Part shown: positions 44,922-56,100 of the stretch, one piece after another
Layout: each line of letters begins with the position of its first letter
How positions within the stretch are numbered: position 1 is the stretch's first letter
From: Saccharum officinarum
Taxonomy: Eukaryota; Streptophyta; Magnoliopsida; Poales; Poaceae
DNA: 64,000 bases
Assembly: GCA_020631735.1 (NCBI GenBank)
Contig: CM036223.1
Coordinates: 4,564,191 to 4,628,190 of the forward strand
Direction: 5' to 3'
Translations under genes and position numbers: made by a program
Notes under the pieces: generated by a model
Told to the model about the DNA's origin: nothing
The model's database searches: none
What the model saw: only the letters and a program-made list of their open reading frames with translations

Positions 44922-45674
44922 ATGCTTGCTTTTTTTATGAAGCAGAATAATATGTATGTCACAACAAGCAGATGTGATGATTACCCAACATCAATGAACT
45001 CACAAGAAGCAATGCAGAAAGTGCAGTCAGCTCCTTATCAAATATTTGGAGGCACAAATTGTTCCAGTGACCTTTTAAATACCTTCACATACAAAAAAGG
45101 TGAGCAAAAAAATCATTGCTTAGATTAAAAAATGCCAAGACAAGAAGGTTGTTTTTGGACTAAAATATATTTCAATGCAGGAAGGCTACACTAAACTTAT
45201 ACTGGAACAGATCATGAACTCTCAGGAGGATAATCAGACTGACAGGAATATGCAGGTAAAATTTATAATACAAGTATAGAAAAATTACAATTCAGACAAT
45301 TGCAATTTACACACATATGTGCAATGTAAATTCAACGTAATAGGACTGTAATTTCAATGCTTCATTATAAACTGTGCAGCAACATGAAGAGATGCAATGA
45401 TCATTAACAAAGATGATACATGGAAATGACAGGAATGAGGTAAAACTATATTATATATGCTTGTCAAACTGGTTGTGTTATATTATGAATACTAACAATT
45501 CTCATTATGAAACAAATGAAACAGAATATGAGCCTTGAAGATCTGGATGGAATCTTTGGACCACAAACTGACTGGTCAATATCAGAGTCAAGAATGTCGT
45601 ATGAGGTACATACAGACCACAAAATAATTTCATTACATTTACCAGAGGTAATAATGTTTCATAGGCTCCCCAGT

Positions 45675-47747
45675 TGAAAGGTCCTAATATGGCTAGAGGG
45701 GGGGGTGAATAGCCTATTAAAAATTCTACAAACTCACTAGAGCAAGAGGTTAGTATAACAAATGGCGAATTGCGATTTTGCTCTAACTTTACAAGGGTTG
45801 CAAGCCACCTATCCAACAATTCTAGTAACTATGATCACTATAACAAACAAGGGCTAAGTCACTACGAGCTCTCACAAGCTAGCTACACTAAAGAGCTCAA
45901 CTAGGTGACAAGCTACACTAGCAAAGAAAATACAAGCTCTCAAAACTAATTACACTAAAGAGCTTGTTACAACTAGTTTGCGGAATGTAAAAGAGATGTA
46001 AGTGATCTTTATACCGTCGCGTCGAGGAATGAACCAATCACAACAATATGAAGACCAATTACCCGGAGAAATCCAAGAAATCAATCACAAAGGTGACATA
46101 CAATTTTTCTCCCGAGGTTCACATGCTTGCCGGCACGCTACGGCCCCGTTGTGTCGACCACCACTTCGTGGTTCGGTGGCTAATTGACAATCCAAAGCCA
46201 AGCTCCCAAGAGCACCGCAAGAACCTATCGCAAGTGAGGTAACTCAATGACACAAGCAATTTACTAGAATTGCCTTTGACGCTCCGCCGGGGAAGGCACA
46301 ACACCCCTCACAAGTTATCGGGAGGTGGCCAAGAACAAGCACCACTCTTGCCACAACTCCTCCGCTGCCTCCAAGCTGCCTAGGTGGCGGCAACCACCAA
46401 GAGTAACAAGAATCCCACAGCCAATGCTCACCCAAGTGCCAACTAGATGCAAACTCACAAACAAATGCACTTGAGATCACTCAAACTCACTTTGATTTGT
46501 CAATAAAGCAAAGGAGATGAGTGAGAGGGATGTGCTCAGCTCAAGAGGACGTTAGAGAGTCAAAATATCCAAGAGCCCTCCCCCAAGGCTGGCCAACAAG
46601 TATTTATAAACGTCCCCAACATGAAATAGCCGTTAGACACAAGTTGCTGCTGTTGTCGCACTGACCGGATGCGTCGGTCGAACTGACTGGACGCTGTGTC
46701 CGCGTTCGGTCACGCCGCGCTGCTCCGTTGGATCGCTGCCACGTGTACAAATATAAAACAGAGCCGCACGATCGCCAACGGTCAAGAAACGAAGTCACAC
46801 GTGCAGACAAGTGACCGGACGCGCCGATCAGAACTGATCGGACGCGCCCTAGCGTCCGGTCGCCTGAAGCTCGCATTGCTGAGAAGTTGACCGGACGCGC
46901 CGCTTGTACTGACCGGACGCCACAGTGCCAACGTCCGGTCGATTCCAGTAAGCACCCAACCGTGACTGGACGCGTCCGGCCGATCGTGACCGGACGCGCC
47001 ACCGCGTCCAATCGACCCTTTGCGTTTGATGTCCCTCTGGCGCCTGACCGGATGCGCCAGTCCCACGTGTGACTGGACGTGCTGGTGCGCGCGTTCGCAG
47101 CACGCGGGAAGAACTGACCGGACGTGTCCGGTCATGCCGAGACCGCGTCCGATTCAGCGTCCGGTCACCCTAGTGACCTCCGTTCGCCTCCATTTCTATC
47201 CACAATGACTTAGAGATAAACTCTGCCTCCGACGTAGTAGAAAATAGACGTTTCATTTCCACAAAAAGCGCCAAACTCATCTCTACCGCTCAAACTCCAT
47301 CGTCTTCGCAAATGTGCTAACATCACCAAAAGTACATCACCATGTGCATGTGTGTTAGCATTTTCACAATCATTTTTGAGGAGTTAAGTTAGCTCACCAC
47401 TAGATCTAAATGCATATGCAAATGAATCCTCATCTAGTGGCACTTAAGTGATCAATAGCCCTGAAAATTCCCCTCTTTATAGTACGGCAAACGATCCTAA
47501 GTGTGATCACACCCTCTATGGTGTCTTGATCACCAAAAGTAAATCATATCTATACCTTTGCCTTGAGCTCCATAGGATTGCACTCCATCTCCTCTTCTTC
47601 TCCAAGCATGGCACCAAGTTATCATGATCAACATGCATCTTGCCATAACTTAGGAGTGTACCAATCACCTTTTGCTATCAACACTCAAGCACATGTGATT
47701 AGTACTTAGGTTTCATCAATTAGCTAAAACCAAACTAGGGACTTTCA
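45675..47747 (-). mobile_element. Solo LTR of a second SIRE-like copia family
   Basis: The 2073-bp segment begins TGAAAGGTCC and ends GGGACTTTCA (perfect 6-bp terminal inverted repeat TGAAAG/CTTTCA). It is flanked by a near-perfect 5-bp duplication CCAGT/CCGGT (45670-45674 and 47748-47752). In minus orientation its 3' end carries the CTATTCACCCCC..CTAG phrase, as in the SIRE LTRs at 31230 and 42240. A TATA box (minus strand, 46601-46608) lies downstream of an array of GACCGGACGCGTCCGGT-type motifs (46660-47165). No internal region is present. Confidence 0.85.
46655..47170 (-). repeat. Array of GACCGGACGC / GCGTCCGGTC motifs in LTR U3
   Basis: More than a dozen copies or half-copies of ACCGGACGCG and its complement CGCGTCCGGT, some paired into near-palindromes. 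They lie upstream (minus strand) of the TATA box at 46601-46608. This is the same architecture as the GGTAGTACCGGT array in the other SIRE LTRs but with a different sequence. Confidence 0.75.
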
Positions 47748-47890
47748 CCGGTGAACATAAAAAGAAAGAAGAGGAAGGAAACATCTAATGGTAGCACCGA
47801 TCCCAAAGCCACAACACACTGAGGACACGGTGATCAAAGACATGCAGCAAATTCACGATGATCAGCAGATAGAAGCAAAATTTAAGTAGC

Positions 47891-49859
47891 CAATTAATTT
47901 ATGTAATTTATGTAATGAGCAGGATGTTACAAGCTCACTGTTTTTTATTACTGCACTTTGTGCCGTGGCATTATCCTTTTGGTTTACTCTAGGTAAACTG
48001 CACTTTGTGCCTCAAGACGCTACTAGCACGTTTTGCAGACTAGGTGAACTAGAATTCAGAACTAGATATTATTCATCATCAATACTAGATATTGCACATG
48101 TTTGGCACTATAATTGCAGATATTGAAGCATGCAATTTACTACTTATGAATGTGTAATAAAGAAATGGATACTAAACACAGCTTTCTTGTACAGTATATG
48201 CAACACACAGTTAAAATATATGAGAGCCACAAATAGGTGAGAGCCACAGTTAAAAGACATAACCTGAACTTTTCCTTGATTTGTGCCTACAAATAGGTGA
48301 GTGCCACGCTGCGCCCAACCCACAGAACATAGTTGTTTCTTTGCAATACCCTACCAATAAAGATGCCCACACACACAATATATATTAAGTTAAAAAATAA
48401 TAAGGCTGTAATATAAGAGGATGAACTGAACCCACACGACAAAAGATATACAAAATAATGAGAGGTAGAAAACTGCCATGGCAAATGACATGGCAAGCAA
48501 AGACTACATGAGTACTCCTACTAGTTGGCAATAGTAGCAGGAAGATACTATGGACAAGCTCAGGCAGAGAAAGACAGTCCTACTGCTACTGCTACTGAAT
48601 ACAGAGTGGAAAAAGAAACAGACGACGCTTGTCTCATCCTAATTTTCAACACAAAGCAGAACTGCACCTCGCAAAAAATTATGCCAGGAAGGGCCAATGT
48701 CCCTTACTTGTTTTGCTTGTTGCAAAGCTGCAACCTGCAAATGAACAAAAAGACAAAAGAAAATAAGTAGCCACGTGTCCCATAGTAACAAAGCAAGTTT
48801 AATAATACCTGGGACATGAGATTCTGATGTTAACACACTAAAATACTGCATAGTGAAATGAATAATTGACAGAAGGACATAAGGCATCCGAAATAACTGA
48901 AATAAAGCTGCTTGTTATAACCTTATTATACAACCACTCACTCCAAGAAGGGGCTTTGCATACAGGTGAAACCAACATTAGGCCAAGAACCCTCTCCAGA
49001 TACTTCGTCAGTGATGGTGTACACATAACATTCTTAGCAAGCACTCAACAGGAAAACAACCCAAAAACTAGTCATCTCATGGTCACACTTACTGCAAAGA
49101 GGGTGAGAACATAAGCACCAGCAGTGACACCCAAGCACATGACAGAGCCTAAACTGCAAAGAGAAAACCAAGATTACAACATCAGGGGGGCCACCTATAC
49201 AAAACCAAAGTAGTAATAGGGAATTCAGCAAATGTTGATTCAGCTGCAAGCACTGAACCACGTTAGAGCAATATTATTCACCACACTAGATATTGCACAT
49301 GTTCAACACCATAATTGCAGAAATTGAAGTATGCAATTTACTACTTATACATGTGCAATAAAGAAATGGATACAAAACACAGCTTTCTTGTACAGTATAT
49401 GCAACACACAGTTAAAATATACGAGAGCTCCTACTATTCTACAGTATATGTGTAGAATCAAGACCTAATATATAGCTGAATGGGTCAGTACCAAAAATGT
49501 ACACGTCTCACTCTAACTCAAAAAGACCTACCCAAGGCTATACATAGCTGAGTGGAGCCTGTCAATCTTCTGGCTTCACCGCAAAGAGCTGAAACATTCA
49601 CAATTAACATATTAGAATTTATTTATATAGTAAGATAAAGACAAATAACTGAAATGAGTAGCTAGGACACAGGTGAGCTGAAACATCCAATGCCTTTGTC
49701 CACATTCTCCTTCCGTGCTCTCCCATCAGTAATCTGCAAGCACAGGATGAGATAAAGATAAACACAGGTTTGGTAAGGAGGAACAGTCAGCCATACGGTG
49801 AAACAAACAGCTGTGGGAGTTGTAGATTGGTGGCAGCCCAAAGAGAGCCATGGTGCTGC
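47891..49859. repeat. AT-rich region with a 160-bp dispersed direct repeat
   Basis: A segment of about 160 bp at 48067-48228 recurs at 49272-49432 (shared ACTAGATATTGCACATGTT, AAAGAAATGGATAC and AACACAGCTTTCTTGTACAG). Between the copies there are only short frames without domains. The duplication suggests the termini or an internal repeat of an unclassified element. Confidence 0.5.
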
Positions 49860-49988
49860 TCATGCTTGTGTTTCCACTAACTCATCATCCTTCTTCTTGA
49901 CCAAGCTCCTGGCGAAAAGCAAGTAGATGACCACGAAACCCAGGCCTACAGCTCCCCCAAGCACAATGGCTATAGTCTTTGCTGTCTA
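49860..49988 (-). pseudogene. Terminal exon encoding a single membrane helix, unknown gene
   Basis: The minus-strand frame reads TAKTIAIVLGGAVGLGFVVI, then YLLFARSLVKKKDDELVETQ and a final A, then TGA. This is one strongly hydrophobic helix followed by a basic-acidic tail. An acceptor-like CTAGGCAGTAG precedes it. The composition looks like the C-terminal anchor of a plant membrane protein, but I do not recognise the family and see no upstream exons. Confidence 0.35.
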
Positions 49989-50230
49989 CTGCCTAGAGAA
50001 GCACAACGGGAAGAAGTAAATCGGTTGATCAGACTAGGGGCACCATGGTCTAATCATGGGAACAATCATACATGCATATCTCTGGTAAATTCAGAAAGAA
50101 AGGCAAAAAGGCAATGAACACAACTTTTAGGTGCAGTAACACAGAGCAGCAGTCAGAAACTGAGGGACAAAAGGCATTTCAGTTAGCACGTAAATCACAA
50201 TTTACAAATTTCAAGATGTGTTAGCACACA

Positions 50231-50381
50231 GAGCAGCAGTCAGAAACTGAGGGACAAAAATGAGATGCTGGTTAGGCATCTTCCTTCTCTCTATAAGTTG
50301 TAAGTTGTAACTTGTTCTCCCTTTGTTTAATTATAAGTTGCTGGGGGGCTTTCTGCCCCACGGTTTTCGTTCAAAAAAAAA
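50231..50381 (+). mobile_element. 5'-truncated LINE 3' end
   Basis: Ends CCCCACGGTTTTCGTTC followed by an A-run, a tail style common to grass LINEs. It is preceded by T-rich sequence with CTTGTTCTCCCTTTGTTTAA. The flanks share AGATGTGTTRGCACA (50214 and 50385), compatible with a target duplication, although that motif is also part of the neighbouring tandem array. Confidence 0.5.
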
Positions 50382-50382
50382 G

Positions 50383-51225
50383 AGATGTGTTGGCACAAAT
50401 CAGAATTAACAAAGTTCACGAAGTGTTAGCACAAATCACAAGAGATAATTTTTTTTCTATAGAAGGACAAGGACAAAAACTTGACTTGGGGAAGCACAAA
50501 TCACAAAAAAATAAATGAAAAGGTGAGTTAGCACAGAATCACAAGAGACAATTTTTTTTCTATAAAAAGGACAAGGACAAAAACTTGTTGTGGGCAGGCA
50601 AAAATCACAATTAACAAAGTTCAAGATGTGTTAGCACAAAATGACAAGAAACAATTTTTATTCTATGAAATGACAAGGACAAAAATGAGGCGCACAAGTA
50701 ACAAAGATGTGGTGTGTGCTAGCACAAATCACAAAGACAAATATGGTGTCCCACAGACAACAGAGAATATTTGAAGCAACGAGGAGCTTAGATTGTGGGC
50801 CTATACTGGCACAAATCACAATAAACAAAGGACAAGGTGTGTTAGCACAAATCACAGCAAACAATTTTTTCTATAAAAGGACAAGGACAAAAATTTGGTG
50901 TGGGCTAGCACAAATCAAAATAAACAAAGAAAAAGCAGTGTTAGCACAAATCACAAGAAACAATTTTTTCTATGAAAAGACAAGGACAAAAATATGGTTT
51001 GTGCTGGCACAAATAACAATAAACAAGGGAAAATATGTGTTAGCACAAATCAAAAGAAACAATTTTTTTCTATGAAAGGACAAGGAAAAAAAGTAAGGTG
51101 TGTGCTGGCACAAATCACAATAAACAAAGGACAATGTGTGTTAGCACAAATAACAACAAACAATTTTTTTCTATGAAAGGAGTAGGACAAAAATTTGGTT
51201 TGTGTTGTCACAAATCACAAACAGC
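50383..51225 (+). repeat. Tandem array, about 100-bp unit (TTAGCACAAATCACAA)
   Basis: Roughly seven to eight units, each with GTGTTAGCACAAATCACAAG, ACAATTTTTTTCTATGAAA, GGACAAGGACAAAAATTTGG, then TGTGCTGGCACAAATCACAA and TAAACAAAGGACAAG. Units diverge progressively and one (50690-50800) is interrupted by unrelated sequence. Frames through the array give repeated VLAQIT-type peptides, a consequence of the repeat and not evidence of a gene. Confidence 0.8.
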
Positions 51226-51959
51226 CTTTGCTTATTGCTCACCTAACATAGGCATTTCTAATTGCAACCGCCTTTACTTATTCCTCACCTAACATGCTAT
51301 GAGATCAAATGAGCCAATATGTCCCTGTGCAGGTGCATAAGGACAGACTTCAAGAGCAGACAAATGCAGATTTTTAAGGGAAATGGGTATCAAATGTGAT
51401 GATAGTGGACTGCAAATTACTCAAATTTCAGAGATAACGGCTAACATAGATTGTGAACAGGTTTGAAAGGAAAAATGGGTCCCCTTACTGAATGTTTTTG
51501 TTCAAACCTTGTGCCATTAAATTTTGAAATAAACTACTTAGTTCTAAGCTAATCAATTTGTCTTTTTATATGCAGGGTGCTTCTGCAAGAGATTTGGAAA
51601 TGAATATTGGAAGTTACTGCAAATTTGATTCATGCCAATTATACTCATGAGGTAAAAAAATCAACTTATTGCATATTATGACAACTACAATTGCAGTGCT
51701 ACATACTTGCAATTTACACTATTCCTGATATTTGTGTTTTATTTGTTTGTTTGTCATGAACAGGAGAGTTCCACAGCACTAGTGAACTGAAACTGCTATG
51801 GACAAGAACAACAAACAAAAGAAATGAATGTGACTTCCCAAAATTCTCTGGACAAGTTTGGCTTACTTTGTCTTGCTTGAATCTATCATTCCACTTGTTT
51901 GTCTTCCTCTTTATGTCCTTGGAAAAACACGCGCCCCCGACAGCCTGGCTCGCCCCCCC
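51226..51959. other. Region between tandem arrays
   Basis: AT-rich DNA with two exon-like pieces, 51330-51400 and 51575-51652, the latter AG-preceded and GT-followed (GASARDLEMNIGSYCKFDS). They are similar in style to the blocks at 44922-45604, but no family is recognised. Confidence 0.3.
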
Positions 51960-52500
51960 GCCGAACAACATAGAAAGCTAGAATAAAACACATATAACAA
52001 CACGGAAACAACTACTGCAACATTAGGCTAAAGCAGCTGAAACGCCATGAACATATTACTGCAACAACACAGAACAACTGCTGTAACATTAGGCTGAAGC
52101 ATCTGAAACACCATGAACATATTATTGCAATAACACGGAACAAACTGCTACAACAATAGGTTGAAGGAGCTGAAACATTTGGAACATATTATTGTAACAC
52201 TGGGTGTGAAGCATATGAAACAACGCTCGAATAAAAACATTTGCAACATGAGGTTGAAGCAACTGAAACATTTCGAAAGTATTATTGCAACATTTGTGCC
52301 AAGCATATGAAACATCTAGATAAGGACGATTGCAACATCGTCTAGAAACAAAGTAAAACATTTTGAAACAGTGCTTGCAATAAAACCTTTGAAACAAATG
52401 CAACATGGGCAAAACATCCCCAGATCTACTTGTGCAACATCCTTACGATTCAACTGCAACATACCTCTGAAGCGTTTGAAACAACTAAAAGATACAATTG
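51960..52500. repeat. Degenerate tandem repeat (CTGCAACATTAGGCTGAAGC)
   Basis: Diverged units of 60-75 bp containing variants of GCAACATTAGGCTGAAGCA, CTGAAACACCATGAACATA and TTATTGCAATAACACGGAAC. No coding potential. It probably belongs to a non-autonomous element together with the GC-rich block that follows. Confidence 0.65.
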
Positions 52501-53170
52501 CAACATATGGGGGGGAGAGCCTGCACGGGGAGCCCCATGGCCGCCAGATCTGAGGGCGTCAGGAGCTCCCTGTGGGGGAGGACGCTGGTGTCGGGGAGAG
52601 GCGCCGCCGGTGTGGGCAAGAGGGAGCCGGGATGGGGAAGGAGGACGTTGGGGTCGAGGAAGGAGTCACCGTGGTGGGCGAGGACGCCGGTGTCGGGGAG
52701 GGGCGCCGTCGAGGTGGGGAGGAGGGAGCCAGGGTGGGGGAGGAGGACGCCGGGGTCAGGGAAGGAGACATCAGTGTGGGGGAAAGAGCCACCGTGGTGG
52801 GGGAGGAGGACGCCGCCACCACCGGCCAGGGAGGGAGCGAGGTGTGTGGAGGACGTGCGAAAGGAGGGGAGGAGCACAGCCGCTGGCTCACGGCGCTGCG
52901 GAGCGTAGTCGGGGGAGCGCGAGGCTCCTAGATCCATGGGGGGAGGAGAGAGAGAGGAGAGGAGCAGCGGCAGCGGCATCAAACATGTGGACGGGATAAA
53001 CTGCAGTGCGAGCAGATAAGACCGTGAGAGACGAGTGGAGGAGGACGTGCAACGCTGTGTCAAATTGTTATACGACGCGTGTCTAGAACCGTTGGACGTC
53101 AGAGTCGTAGCATTACCGTTATTACAATCAGATGCCATAAAAAATATCACGGAGTGACAGAATTTACTGT
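52501..53170. repeat. GC-rich minisatellite block (GGGGAGGACGCCGGTG)
   Basis: Purine-rich units of 50-60 bp such as GTGGGGGAGGACGC, CGGTGTCGGGGAGG and GAGCCACCGTGGTGGG from 52570 to 52830. Non-repetitive sequence then runs to 53170. Long frames on both strands (136-261 codons) follow the repeat and have no domain, so no gene is called. Confidence 0.6.
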
Positions 53171-53175
53171 TTGTT

Positions 53176-53428
53176 AGGGCTGCCAATAAGGCTGGATATC
53201 GAGTCAACTGTAGTTTTTTTCGAGCTTTTTTAGAAATTGATATAATTTTATTCATCATTATTTCCTGCATTGTTTAAGACCCAACTTCATGACGAGCCTA
53301 ACGAGCCGAGCCGAAGTTGAAAGTCGTTCCAAATCAAGTCATTTTTATTTTAAAAGAAAAATAAGTCTAATTGGAGTACTTTTGTACCGAGCCACCGAGC
53401 CAGCTTAACGAGCTTTTTGTCCAGCCCT
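53176..53428. mobile_element. Possible short hAT-like element
   Basis: The segment begins AGGGCTGCC and ends GTCCAGCCCT and contains GAGCCGAGCC, CGAGCCAGCTTAACGAGC and CTTTTTGTCCAGCCC. This resembles a frequent grass repeat read in reverse (GGGCTGGACAAAAAGCTCG). No clean 8-bp duplication was found. A diverged 17-bp direct repeat (53178-53194 and 53429-53445) may be a target duplication instead. Confidence 0.35.
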
Positions 53429-53505
53429 GGCTGCCAATGAAGCTGCTTGTTTTTAGTACATCAGGACACCAATTCGGTGTTTACGTGTAATGTGTACTGC
53501 ATTTA

Positions 53506-53920
53506 TGTAACGCCCATACAATCAGTTGAACGGGACAAAAGAAAATATGCTTACACGAGTTTACATCCTTCATACCCTGAGACCTGAGTAAGCCATTGCT
53601 TCCAACAGCTTAAGTTACAGGCTACAGAAGTGTTGAGAATCGATCTGTTCATGGATTGCCAGATCCGTTTTCCGTCTCCAATCCCAAGAAAGGGGCGTAT
53701 AGAAGTTGTAGATGCAGATCCCGTTTCCCTTCTCAATCCTCAAGAAAAAACACAAGGAATGCAGGAGACAAATATATGTGGGAGGGAGCCATCTCTTATT
53801 CCTCATTATAGGTACACATGTAGTCCCTTTATATAGATGTAGCCTTCAGGGCATATACGTAGCCTCCAAAGCCCATATGGTATGAGCTCATCAATCCTCT
53901 GATTGAGGAAATTCTTAACA
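53506..53920 (-). mobile_element. LTR of a copia-like element, minus orientation
   Basis: Read on the minus strand, the LTR starts TGTTAAGAATTTCC at 53920, directly after a polypurine tract CCAAGGGGGAG (53921-53931). It plausibly ends GGGCGTTACA at 53506, about 415 bp. This is the 3' LTR of a minus-strand element. Its interior lies at 53921-54775 and 61038 onward, interrupted by the gypsy element at 54776. Confidence 0.6.
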
Positions 53921-54775
53921 CTCCCCCTTGGGCGAATACCATGACAAATACACGCCTCGTTAAAATTCTAAAAAATCCAATGCGTAAAATATGGAGAAAG
54001 AGTATATTATTATTGTTTAATGCATTTGCACATTATTGCCTCATTAAAAACCTTATATGAGAAACTTTAAGAAAACTCATCAAGGAAAAAAGAGTACAAC
54101 ATATGTCTTTAGGACAAATTGTGACATTCTGGATCATATCATTTTGAATTCTCTAGAATTTTGATCAAGGTTAATATTCTAGGGAAGTTCTCCCCCTGAA
54201 CCTTGCAGAACTATACCGCTATGCCAAAAACGCTTTCTACAGGAAGCATACGCACATAGAGACTTAACAAGTATATCAATACATTACAAGGATCATTTCA
54301 TCGATCTTAACCTAGTCTTACTTCTAAAACTCATTAGAAATGGTGTCAACGATAGAGCCTTCAATAGAGGTTAGGAAGTCATAATTAGAATAACACCTTC
54401 TAGGTATTGTTTGAGACTTTCAAAGTCTCGTGAATGACGATCAATATCTTGTAAATACTCCCCCTGATGACAACATCTGTTGAAGTCATTCATTCCCATG
54501 ACAGTAACCATTATTTGGAAATAAACATAGACATGGACAGTGTAAATGAGATTACAAGATTTCCACAATATTCAGTCTTCATGACATTTGTCTCGCTATT
54601 CTTCAAGAACATTGAGATATAGAATAGTGCATAGGAATTTATTATATTCTAGCATGCATACATAAGGATGCATATTTGTGCACTTCAAAGTTGCAATGAC
54701 ACGTATCTTCGAGATATGATCAATAATCATTATAATTTTCTCTATTCATAATAGTGGTGACTCCTTGTAGGATTT
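53921..54775 (-). mobile_element. Interior of the minus-strand copia-like element, left part
   Basis: AT-rich, stop-rich sequence adjoining the PPT. A second purine tract (TTCAGGGGGAGAACTTCC on the minus strand, near 54190) is present. No integrase, RT or RNase H motif could be read. It ends at the GATTT target site (54771-54775). Confidence 0.5.
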
Positions 54776-56038
54776 TGTCGTGTACCACAATTAGGGGTAC
54801 CCAAATTAAGGTGGAAAACCGCCCGGCTCCCCCAAAAAAGCAAACTAAAAGCTAATCTACCATGTCTAAGGGAAAAATCAACTAGAGAGGCATACGGGCT
54901 AAATTTACCCTTGCTGGGCCTCTAGCAAGACGTGTGAGCGAACCAGCCCATCTCCCCGCCGCATCTGAGGCTTCACGCCGAGGGGGTCTCGGAACAGCTC
55001 CGGCTCACCCAAGGCCTCAGCTCTGGGGTCTCGGACACAGGCCAACCTACGACAACATCGCCGCCTCGTCCGAGCCCCAGAAGACGGCATTATCCATCTC
55101 TGCCTCACCCGAGACCGGCCTGTGACGCCGCTCTCCCATTGGCGCGCTCGAGACCCCCTATGACGTAACCCACATTCTCGCGTCTGCCCAACTAGACAGG
55201 CCAGGAATGACGGGTCAAATCAACATGCCATCGTCCATAACAGGCATGGGGAAGAGCTGCTGGTCACTGTACCACCCATACAGGCACTATACACATGATT
55301 CGTGCCGGCGCGGCGTACGAAGCGTCACTCTGGGCCACTATTCCCACGATCGGCATAAGATCGCACCATAATTCCCACCTCCGAGGCCTCGGCCCTCTAT
55401 GCCAAGTCAAACTACAAGGACGAGCACACCAGCCACAGGACCAGGTATGACAGGGCGCATCGCTACAACACCAAAGGACAAAAACCACTCCCTCAACAGT
55501 GGCGCACATGCCTGGACATGTAGCAACAGTGCCAGATGTACCAATGCCATGCCTCTACAGTGCAGACCACGTCACCACCGGATAAGGCCCCCCCGAGGCC
55601 TCTAGGCTCCTTCTCCAACAAAGATCGCACCCCGTACTGACATCTTGTAACCCTGCACCTCCTTAAGGCTATAAAAGGAGCATGCAAGGACCATTCCAAA
55701 GGGGGAGAAAAAGAAGAAGAGATTACGAGCAACGAAACAACACAAGACACACGCACAGACAACTCTCCTGGACCTCGCGAGGTCTCCAGCAGAGTCAGAC
55801 ACACTCCACTCACACCTTGAGACCTGGGAGCTCCTCCCTCTCTCACCCGCTTGTAAGCCCTATGACAGGCACTTCGGTGCAAGATAATACAGAATCCTCC
55901 TCCCCCACTAGACGTAGGGCATTTCTCGGCCCGAACCAGTATAAATTGCCTGTGTTCTTCTTGCACACCATTCGGACCCCCGACGCGCAGACACACATTA
56001 CTCGTTGGTGCTAGAACCGTCGTTTCTTACAACTGACA
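54776..56038 (+). repeat. 5' LTR of the non-autonomous gypsy element
   Basis: The 1263-bp LTR starts TGTCGTGTACCACAATTAGG and ends TTACAACTGACA. A TATA box CTATAAAAGG lies at 55669-55678. It aligns base for base with the 3' LTR, with scattered substitutions and small indels. Confidence 0.9.
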
Positions 56039-56040
56039 GT

Positions 56041-56057
56041 TGGCGCGCTAGGTAGGG
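56041..56057 (+). other. Primer-binding site of the gypsy element
   Basis: TGGCGCGCTAGGTAGGG begins two bases after the 5' LTR. It closely resembles the TGGCGCGCCAGGTAGGG site recalled from Tat-lineage grass elements, with one substitution. I do not assign the tRNA. Confidence 0.75.
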
Positions 56058-56100
56058 GAGCGTTTGCACATCACGGCTAACCAATTCTACAGGGTTCTAG

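Larger units (their letters stand above)
44922..47890 (+). pseudogene. Unknown multi-exon gene remnant interrupted by a solo LTR
   Basis: Exon-like blocks end in GT donors and most begin after AG. Block 1, about 44938-45099, reads KQNNMYVTTSRCDDY and YQIFGGTNCSSDLLNTFTYK. Block 2, 45179-45255, reads EGYTKLILEQIMNSQEDNQT. Block 3 is 45380-45440. Block 4, 45525-45604, reads NMSLEDLDGIFGPQTDW. Block 5, 47753-47890, lies beyond the solo LTR and is Lys/Arg-rich. Blocks 3 and 5 contain stops. I recognise no family. It could be a transposon-borne gene, a long non-coding RNA or chance. Confidence 0.3.

Noticed and set aside
50383..51225. Interspersed repeat pattern that could suggest a CRISPR array
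   Set aside because: The whole 100-bp unit is repeated, including the supposed spacers, in a plant genome. It is a minisatellite.
52485..53270. Minus-strand open frame of 261 codons
   Set aside because: Generated by the GC-rich minisatellite. It is Pro/Ser-rich with no domain, and frames are open on the opposite strand too.
53178..53445. 17-bp near-direct repeat as target duplication of a retroposon
   Set aside because: Two mismatches and no poly-A/T tail at either junction. The alternative hAT-like reading is equally weak.
55681..56014. Frames around the gypsy LTR 3' end, also seen in the second LTR at 60673
   Set aside because: They are repeated in both LTRs and overlap the R-U5 region. 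They are non-coding.
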